NCBI GenBank assembly: GCA_937899835.1
Contig: CALCCE010000198.1
Coordinates: 1 to 38,638 of the forward strand
Source: an uncultured Flavobacteriales bacterium
GTDB lineage: Bacteria; Bacteroidota; Bacteroidia; Flavobacteriales_G; Salibacteraceae
Length of the DNA: 38,638 nucleotides
Direction: 5' to 3'
Positions 32,736 to 38,638 of the stretch are shown here, piece after piece. The notes beneath the pieces are model-generated. The model had not been told where the DNA came from, ran no database searches, and saw only the letters and a list, made by a program, of their open reading frames with translations. Made by a program: the position numbers and the translations under genes. The first letter of the stretch is position 1, and each line of letters opens with the position of its first letter.

Positions 32736-32766
32736 TTCGACAACTGTAGCTCAATGGTTATTTTCG
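32736..32766 (+). promoter_or_regulatory. Promoter candidate for the flavoprotein gene
   Basis: TTCG (32736-32739) and TATTTTCG (32759-32766, fits TAnnTTCG) are 19 nt apart. The start point would fall at about 32773, essentially at ATG 32774, implying a leaderless transcript. Confidence 0.4.
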
Positions 32767-32773
32767 CAAAATC

Positions 32774-33988
32774 ATGAGCCTGAGAGTTGCCGTTATCGGT
32801 GGAGGAGCGGCTGGTTTTTTTGCCGCTATTTCCGCAAAATCACACCATCCTGAAGCGGAGGTGGTGTTGTATGAGCGCAGCACCAAACCTTTGGCCAAGG
32901 TGAAGGTTTCGGGTGGCGGGCGTTGCAACGTTACCCACGCCTGTTTTCAGCCTTCGCAACTGGTAGGTTTCTATCCGCGTGGCAGCAAGCAGTTGCGCAA
33001 GGCTTTTGGTACTTTTCACACCACCCACACAGTAGATTGGTTTGAAAGTCGCGGGGTGAAACTCAAAACCGAAAGCGATGGACGCATGTTTCCAATCACG
33101 GACAGCAGCCAAACCGTCATCGATTGCCTGATGGGCGAATTGCGAAAGCTCCGCATTCCTTTGAACATCAAATCGCCGGTTTCCAACATTAAAAATGTGG
33201 ACAATGGCTTTCGGCTAAGCATTGGAGATCAGTCGGTTTTTGTCCACAAAGTGATTGTGGCTTCTGGCGGTAGTCCCAAACGCAGCGGCCTGGCGTGGCT
33301 CGAAGCACTCGGCCACCCGATAGTCGATCCGGTTCCGTCTTTGTTTACCTTCAACATGCCCGGCGAACCCATTCGCGAACTGATGGGCTTGAGTGCTCCT
33401 GAAGCTACGGTGCACATTCAGGGCAGCAAGTTGCGCAGCACAGGACCACTGTTGATTACGCACTGGGGCATGAGCGGACCGGCCATTTTAAAATTGTCGG
33501 CCTTTGGTGCACGAGACCTGGCCGACCGCAACTATCAATTCAAAGCACAAGTGCAGTGGGTGACTGGTCACAAAGAAAATGATTTGCTGGAATTGATCGT
33601 TGAGCAACAAGAGCAACACCCGAAACAAAAACTTTTCTCTCGCCCTGTAGTAGAGCTTCCAAAGCGCCTTTGGCACTTTTTATTGGAAAAGGTGGAGCTC
33701 TCAGCCGCTACGACTTGGGGCGAACTGGGACGCAAAGGACGCAACCGTTTGATCAATGTTTTACTCAACGATGTGTATACGGTTTCGGGTAAAACAACTT
33801 TCAAAGAAGAATTTGTGACCTGTGGAGGTGTCAGCTGGGAGCAAGTGGCTCCTCAAACGCTACAAAGCAAGGTACTTCCTGGCTTGTATTTCGCTGGCGA
33901 GGTGTTGGACGTGGATGGGGTTACCGGCGGGTTCAACTTTCAGGCGGCCTGGACTACGGGTTTCATTGCCGGGCAACTCAAAGATTAA
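32774..33988 (+). CDS. HI0933/YhiN-family FAD-dependent oxidoreductase
   Basis: 404 residues, the usual family length. Clear marks: dinucleotide-binding VIGGGAAGFFAAI (7-19), KVKVSGGGRCNVTH (42-55), a middle VASGGSPKRSG, THWGMSGPAIL, and the C-terminal LYFAGEVLDVDGVTGGFNFQAAWTTGFIAG that closes the FAD site. The family is annotated as aminoacetone-oxidase-like or BaiN-type flavoproteins; physiological substrates are mostly unknown. It overlaps the convergent gene by 4 nt. Confidence 0.93.
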   Translation: MSLRVAVIGGGAAGFFAAISAKSHHPEAEVVLYERSTKPLAKVKVSGGGRCNVTHACFQPSQLVGFYPRGSKQLRKAFGTFHTTHTVDWFESRGVKLKTESDGRMFPITDSSQTVIDCLMGELRKLRIPLNIKSPVSNIKNVDNGFRLSIGDQSVFVHKVIVASGGSPKRSGLAWLEALGHPIVDPVPSLFTFNMPGEPIRELMGLSAPEATVHIQGSKLRSTGPLLITHWGMSGPAILKLSAFGARDLADRNYQFKAQVQWVTGHKENDLLELIVEQQEQHPKQKLFSRPVVELPKRLWHFLLEKVELSAATTWGELGRKGRNRLINVLLNDVYTVSGKTTFKEEFVTCGGVSWEQVAPQTLQSKVLPGLYFAGEVLDVDGVTGGFNFQAAWTTGFIAGQLKD

Positions 33989-35946
33989 TTGGGTTTTCTT
34001 CCCGAAAAACGGTATTTGAGGCTTTCCAACTGTTGACCGTTTTGTAGCTGTGTCAAAATGGTTTGGATAAAATTATCACCCGGAAATCGATTCAAATAGG
34101 CAGTGCAGGCCTGCTCGGCCTCGTCATAATAGGCCGCCTCTAACGCCATTTGTATTAGAATGCGGTAGGCTTTGCGCGCATCGGAAAAGTTGGAAGCCGC
34201 CAACTCTTTTGCATAGTAGTAGGCCGCTTCCGGTTGGCCGTCCAGATAACTGGCTTGGGTCAGTTGCGCCAGGTTATCAGCAAAGGAAGGCGCGTAATAA
34301 TAGGCTTGCTCAAAACGCTCTTTCGCCAATCGGGGCTGTTGTTTTTCCAGCAAATACAAGCCATCACTCATCAGGCGTTCCGCATATTTTTGATTGACTT
34401 GCTGGCGATCAGGTTCTTGCAGGCGGCTTGCTACCGCTGCCTGACGTTGGGCGCGTTTGGCTACATCTGGTTCAAGCTTCAACGCAAAGTCGAGGTAGAG
34501 CCCGGCACGTTCATAATAGGTGTGGAAGACCCGCTCGCCGGCATCCTCCAGGTGCAAAGACAGGGTAGGCTCAGAGGTATGTACCAAAAATGCCGGAAGG
34601 CTCAACAAAGCCATGGCCAAAGTCGGCATAAGGGCAGGCCTTAGGTTTACTTTTTCGGACAACTGCCGGTAGATTACCAGCAGAAGCACCAACAACACCA
34701 TCGCCGGAATAGAAAAGAGGTCCCAATCCATGGGCAGACCAAGCAAAGGGTTGATGGCGAACAAAAAAGAAACGTAAAGCAGCAGTGTAGAGGCCAAGAT
34801 CACGATTTCGGGGCGCAACCAATTGACTTTTCTCCAACCGTGTACCAAGGCCAATCCGCCGAGCAACAAGGCCCCGGGCGACCAATACCAAAGCACTTGA
34901 AATAAATCAAACAGGTGATTGAAACTGAACAGGTTATACCGGTCCAAAGGTGGGTCGGGGGTGACCATGGGCAAAAACAATCGGTCGAAATCTTTGATTC
35001 CGGTCAATGCCCGTTCGTCCCGGTAATCTTCAAAGACCACAAAGTAGAGCAGTAAGCCCGCGAGGTAGATCGGCACCAGAAGCCAGCGAAAGATATTTTT
35101 GGGTCGCAAGACCTGCTCCCCCCACTTTCCAGCCCACAATTTCAAGGCGGTAAGCAGCCATGCAGGCAACACCAATACAGTGAGCGGGTGTACCTTAATG
35201 AGCACCGGCAACAGCACCAAAGTCCAAATTACCAGTGATTTTTTTTGATCGACCAGAGCTTTGGCCAGCAACAGCAACCACCCCAAGAGCACGGTGTACA
35301 CCACGCAATACGTGTCGATGTGGTTCATGAAAACCAACAAGCAAGGAGCTGAGAATCCGGCAATGCCCAACAACCAACGCACCGTCCCTTGCGGCAGCAA
35401 AGAACGGATTCCGAAAATCCAAAAAGCACAGAAGAGCCCCCCAAAGAGCAGACCCATCCCTCGAAAAACCACTGCATAAGGCACCTCAAACAAGTAAGCG
35501 CCTAAGGTGAGGAGTCCAAGTAGAAAATTTCGGCCACTCTCGGGCCGCAGGTCAAAAGTTTTTAATTGCTCCCAGGTAGCGGGCTCCAATCGCCCGACCG
35601 TGGTTTCCAGGTAACGGTTGTAGTGAAAAGAATCGCCATAAATGTCGGCTGCCATGGGCAATAGCCCAAAACCTCCCACCATGGCACCCACTACAAACAC
35701 TGCGGCTATCCAAGGCTTTTCGCTCAACAATGGCTGACGTGGGAAAACAGCAAGTAGTCGACTACCAGATTGCGGCACTAGCAGTAAGCCAGAAATCACT
35801 ACCAGGAATAAGGTTGCCCAAACGGGAAGATAGGCCAGGAAATGGGCCGCCCAGAAATCTTCTGGCCATTGCCAGGCGATGAGTGTACCACCCAACAGCA
35901 AAGCTCCTAAGGCGCCCGCCGTGTTTGAAACCGATTTCAAATTCAT
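33985..35946 (-). CDS. Polytopic membrane protein with C-terminal TPR-like region
   Basis: 653 residues. About eleven hydrophobic segments to residue ~465 are followed by a soluble helical region (~480-640) with TPR-like pairs (LLEKQQPRLAKERFEQAYYYAPSFADN, AYRILIQMALEAAYYDEAEQACTAYLNRFP). The loop after an early helix contains an acidic motif (ADIYGDSFHYNRYLE), a pattern seen in GT-C glycosyltransferases; the assignment stays tentative. The TPR tail could recruit a partner. It has its own promoter downstream of the T9SS cargo gene and ends by overlapping the flavoprotein gene by 4 nt on the opposite strand. Confidence 0.72.
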   Translation of the reverse strand: MNLKSVSNTAGALGALLLGGTLIAWQWPEDFWAAHFLAYLPVWATLFLVVISGLLLVPQSGSRLLAVFPRQPLLSEKPWIAAVFVVGAMVGGFGLLPMAADIYGDSFHYNRYLETTVGRLEPATWEQLKTFDLRPESGRNFLLGLLTLGAYLFEVPYAVVFRGMGLLFGGLFCAFWIFGIRSLLPQGTVRWLLGIAGFSAPCLLVFMNHIDTYCVVYTVLLGWLLLLAKALVDQKKSLVIWTLVLLPVLIKVHPLTVLVLPAWLLTALKLWAGKWGEQVLRPKNIFRWLLVPIYLAGLLLYFVVFEDYRDERALTGIKDFDRLFLPMVTPDPPLDRYNLFSFNHLFDLFQVLWYWSPGALLLGGLALVHGWRKVNWLRPEIVILASTLLLYVSFLFAINPLLGLPMDWDLFSIPAMVLLVLLLVIYRQLSEKVNLRPALMPTLAMALLSLPAFLVHTSEPTLSLHLEDAGERVFHTYYERAGLYLDFALKLEPDVAKRAQRQAAVASRLQEPDRQQVNQKYAERLMSDGLYLLEKQQPRLAKERFEQAYYYAPSFADNLAQLTQASYLDGQPEAAYYYAKELAASNFSDARKAYRILIQMALEAAYYDEAEQACTAYLNRFPGDNFIQTILTQLQNGQQLESLKYRFSGRKPN

Positions 35947-35963
35947 CCCGAAGGTTCTGACGC

Positions 35964-35994
35964 CAAATTAAGGCCATCCCTCCAAAGGATCAAA
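35964..35994 (-). promoter_or_regulatory. Promoter candidate for the 35946 gene
   Basis: On the minus strand TTTG (35991-35994) and TTAATTTG (35964-35971, one mismatch to TAnnTTTG) are 19 nt apart, placing the start at about 35957, 11 nt before the ATG. Confidence 0.5.
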
Positions 35995-36004
35995 CTGTGC
36001 TGAA

Positions 36005-38638
36005 TTATTGATTCTTGATCACCTTGTGGTGCAGGGTTTCCGTTGGTCCGATCAGCTTCAGGAAATACACACCATCGGCGAGGTTTTCCATCGGCACATA
36101 GGTGGAAGCTCCGGTTACTTCGCCACGGAAGACAATTTGTCCTTCGGCATTGACCAATTCCACTTCGTAGCGCACATCTGGGTTGCTCACCGAAACCATC
36201 ACCCAATCAGTAGTCGGATTAGGATATACCCGTACTTCTTGTGCTCCTCCAATTGGGTTGTTGATCAATTCCAGCTGGCTGTAGGAAGACGTACCGTCAT
36301 AATCGGTTTGCTTCAAACGGTAGTAAGAAATTCCAGTATGTGGTTCCGGATCTTCCATGCGATAAGAAAGCACTTGATTGCTATAGCCTGCCCCATCTTG
36401 TGTACCTACGATCTCGAAGTTTTCCCCATCAACCGTTCGCTCAATGGTGAAGAAATCGTTGTCGATCTCTGAGGCCGTTTGCCAATAGAGAATGGCGATA
36501 CCCTCATCGGTCAAAATCGCTTTGAAGCTCAACAGCTCAATCGGCAGGGCAAAATCAAGGTTTCGGAAATCGGGTAAGTTGGGATCGCCAAAGTTAGGAT
36601 CGCTTTGCAGCGGAGCACAGCCTCCATTGCCGGGCTGGCCAAAGGTGGTATTGTTACAAACTCCGGCAGCATCCGGGTCAAAGGCATTTAGAATACCGTC
36701 AGCGTCTTCATCCGTCAACCCTTCGGCACCGTCCAAAATACCGTTGCCGTTGATGTCCCAATCGGCCTGGCCATCACTATTGGCATCGTGGCCTTCGAGG
36801 ATATCTCCTACCCCATCGCCATCCGAGTCGAGCGAACGGAAATCGGGTAAGCCAGCATTATCCTGATCGTTGACGTCAATGGCCGTTCCCTGATCGGGAT
36901 CGTAACGGTTGTCAATGCCATCGTTGTCGCTGTCCACACTCAAGGGGGCTAAATAACCCGCGGAGCTCTGACCCTCAATATTGTCCACAATTCCATCGTC
37001 ATCGCTATCGAGATCCAGGTAATCGGGCATCAGCGTAGCATCCGTATTGGTCAAGGCCAAAGCACTTCCACCTTCACTCGAGTCCTGGCCATCGTTGAGA
37101 CCATCGCCATCGGCATCGGAGAAACCGTCAATCACACCATCGCCATTGCTATCCGTACCTCCGGCCTCAAAAGCATCCGTCAGTCCATCGCCATCCGAAT
37201 CGCGATCCAACCGGTCTCTGCGTCCATCGCTATCGGTATTGGGATCAATACGTACCGTCCCTCCGTTGTTCACGTCAACCGCATTGGCCATACCGTCACG
37301 ATCGGTATCATTGGCCGTGAGGAAAGCCGCAGAATATTGGCCATCTGTAGTCATGTTGGCCGGAAGGGCACCTCCGTTGCTTTCTACTGCATCCGGAATA
37401 CCGTCGTTATCGCTATCCAGGTCTTGAGAATCATCCGTTCCGTCTGAATCGGTATCGGCCACCGTATAGCTTACAGTGCCACTGTTGGGAGACGATTCCA
37501 GGGTATTCGCCAAACCGTTGGTGCCCACGGTAAACGTATTGTCTACCCGGCCATCGTTATCGGTGTCCAAGGTCGCCACGGTTGCATCGGCAATGCCACT
37601 TTCAGCAAGGTCAGAAACCCCATCGTTATCGCTATCCAGGTCAAGCAAATTCGGGATGCCATCGCCATCGGCATCGTACACATCGGGGATGCCGTCACCG
37701 TTCGAGTCGGTATAGTTGGTCGTAGACCCATCACCGCCATTACCGTTATCGGTGTTGTCGTAAACATTGAAAATGCCATCACCGTCTTCGTCTCCGTAAG
37801 GGTCGTTGCCCCCGGATTCGTCGGTATCCGGAATGCCATCGTTGTCCGTATCCGTATCTACATTGTCTGCAAAGCCATCATCATCGGTATCGATGCCTTC
37901 CCGCCAATCGCGTTCGTTGGTCGCCGGTGTATCCAGGTTGGGGAAATCCAGCGCATCCTGCCCATTGTTGGTGGGGTTAGTCGTGCCGTTTACCGTTCCC
38001 TGGTTGTCAAAGCTATTGTCCAAACCATCGCCGTCAGTATCCGAGCCCGAAGCGGTAGTGTTAGGTGTTCCGTCGTTGTCCGTATCGTAAGCCTCTTCCG
38101 TATCGGTAAGGCCATCGTTGTCACTGTCCGTATCGAGGTAATCGGGATTGTCAGCTCCGTCCGTATTTACCGGAGTAATGGTGGTACCACCGTTGTCCGT
38201 ATCAAAGTTGTTGTCCAAGCCATCGCCATCGGTATCAGAACCAGATGGAATGATGGGACTACCGGTAGTTGCCTGCGCTTCAATCAAGTCGATCAAACCG
38301 TCTCCATCACTGTCTATATCCTGTGAATTGAGGAAACCATCGCTATCCGTATCGGTGGCTGGAGTATTGGGTGTTCCAAACACCGCATCGTCACTATCCG
38401 CCGAATTCAAGATTCCATCGCCATCATTGTCAGCAGTGCCGTCTACTTCGCCATCGTTGTTGGCATCCGTACCGGTGCCACTTTCCGTTAAGTCGAAAAT
38501 GCCATCGTTATCGCTGTCCAGATCGCGTGAATCAGGGAAACCATCGTTGTCACTATCGGTAGGCGCAGAAGAAGGAGACCCAAAAGTACTGTCGTTGTTA
38601 TCGGCTGAATCCAGGATGCCATCGCCATCGTTGTCCGC
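36005..38638 (-). CDS. T9SS-secreted DxDxDG-repeat protein (5' end outside window)
   Basis: 877 residues visible; the frame is open to the right edge, so the TTG at 38410 is not a start. The first ~640 visible residues consist of repeated Asp-rich units of the thrombospondin-type-3 / calcium-loop kind ([25 protein letters not shown]) separated by linkers with Pro, Asn and Thr. Each DxDxDG loop can bind calcium and stiffen the chain. Next comes a linker with a CNN...GCAPL pair of Cys and a beta-sandwich-like module ([20 protein letters not shown]), then a type-A T9SS sorting domain: [31 protein letters not shown], and KVIKNQ. The protein should cross the outer membrane through the type IX system and be surface-bound or released. 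Adhesive or structural role is inference. Confidence 0.93.
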   Translation of the reverse strand, partial: ADNDGDGILDSADNNDSTFGSPSSAPTDSDNDGFPDSRDLDSDNDGIFDLTESGTGTDANNDGEVDGTADNDGDGILNSADSDDAVFGTPNTPATDTDSDGFLNSQDIDSDGDGLIDLIEAQATTGSPIIPSGSDTDGDGLDNNFDTDNGGTTITPVNTDGADNPDYLDTDSDNDGLTDTEEAYDTDNDGTPNTTASGSDTDGDGLDNSFDNQGTVNGTTNPTNNGQDALDFPNLDTPATNERDWREGIDTDDDGFADNVDTDTDNDGIPDTDESGGNDPYGDEDGDGIFNVYDNTDNGNGGDGSTTNYTDSNGDGIPDVYDADGDGIPNLLDLDSDNDGVSDLAESGIADATVATLDTDNDGRVDNTFTVGTNGLANTLESSPNSGTVSYTVADTDSDGTDDSQDLDSDNDGIPDAVESNGGALPANMTTDGQYSAAFLTANDTDRDGMANAVDVNNGGTVRIDPNTDSDGRRDRLDRDSDGDGLTDAFEAGGTDSNGDGVIDGFSDADGDGLNDGQDSSEGGSALALTNTDATLMPDYLDLDSDDDGIVDNIEGQSSAGYLAPLSVDSDNDGIDNRYDPDQGTAIDVNDQDNAGLPDFRSLDSDGDGVGDILEGHDANSDGQADWDINGNGILDGAEGLTDEDADGILNAFDPDAAGVCNNTTFGQPGNGGCAPLQSDPNFGDPNLPDFRNLDFALPIELLSFKAILTDEGIAILYWQTASEIDNDFFTIERTVDGENFEIVGTQDGAGYSNQVLSYRMEDPEPHTGISYYRLKQTDYDGTSSYSQLELINNPIGGAQEVRVYPNPTTDWVMVSVSNPDVRYEVELVNAEGQIVFRGEVTGASTYVPMENLADGVYFLKLIGPTETLHHKVIKNQ
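36697..38638 (-). repeat. Imperfect coding repeats of the Asp-rich units
   Basis: Plus-strand words such as CCATCGTTATCGCTATCCAG recur with small changes (near 37000, 37393, 37622 and 38503). Irregular spacing (roughly 60-130 bp) and in-frame protein logic show a coding repeat, open to recombination-driven length change and likely to be misassembled from short reads. Confidence 0.75.

Noticed and set aside
37047-38090. Ser/Pro-rich plus-strand frames opposite the Asp-rich repeat gene
   Set aside because: They are the complement of GAT/GAC/GGC repeats and the T9SS domain shows that the minus-strand frame is the real one.
36697-38638. CRISPR-like periodic repeats
   Set aside because: Units are imperfect, spacing is irregular, no unique spacers of constant length exist, and the repeats keep a protein frame with DxDxDG logic.

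Overview
The window looks like chromosomal DNA of a member of the Bacteroidota. It encodes a TonB-dependent receptor with an N-terminal carboxypeptidase-regulatory-like domain and a secreted Asp-rich repeat protein ending in a type IX secretion (T9SS) C-terminal domain. Start codons lack Shine-Dalgarno sequences, and several genes are preceded by the phylum's promoter pattern (TTG, then 19-20 nt, then TAnnTTTG or TAnnTTCG). Base composition is moderate. I cannot place it below phylum from sequence alone. No tRNA, rRNA, insertion sequence, phage gene or CRISPR array was seen.

Layout. 1-2418 (+): the end of a CHAT-domain protein and two conserved hypotheticals. 2532-6647 (-): a polytopic membrane protein and a TonB-dependent receptor, divergent from a MarR regulator at 6738. 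7437-10109 (+): a secreted hypothetical, an Ntn-type amidase overlapping a Crp/Fnr regulator, a perfect 25-bp palindrome and a secreted SRPBCC protein. 10151-11658 (-): a membrane protein and a lipoprotein, divergent from a DUF4349 lipoprotein, with a cluster of TTGTAA/TTACAA half-sites between them. 12737-19153: a membrane protein, a YceI fusion, a VanW-domain protein, two tandem short-ORF-plus-terminator modules ahead of a PcfJ-domain gene, a SlyD-like isomerase and a NrtR-type transcription factor with a degenerate Nudix box.

19154-20238 is a gene-free, partly AT-rich stretch. It precedes the most unusual part of the window, a same-strand gene run from 20239 to about 30134. In order this encodes a HAMP-GAF-PAS membrane sensor without any output domain; a degenerate short-chain dehydrogenase (SDR) fused to a disordered tail of about 228 residues rich in Tyr, Asn, Arg and Trp; a second degenerate SDR; an unrecognised 108-residue protein; a carotenoid oxygenase with all four iron-ligand histidines; a canonical SDR; a stand-alone PAS protein; a protein with nine exact 28-residue coiled-coil repeats and two PAS domains; and a possible 61-residue peptide. 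Spacing is tight from 23771 to 27530. My inference is a sensory or scaffolded assembly built around an apocarotenoid or other alkene-cleavage product. This is the best candidate for an undescribed system.

30502-38638: a small secreted cysteine-containing protein, an all-helical hypothetical, an HI0933-family flavoprotein, a membrane protein with a C-terminal TPR-like region (-), and the 3' part of a large DxDxDG-repeat T9SS cargo protein (-) whose start lies beyond the right edge.
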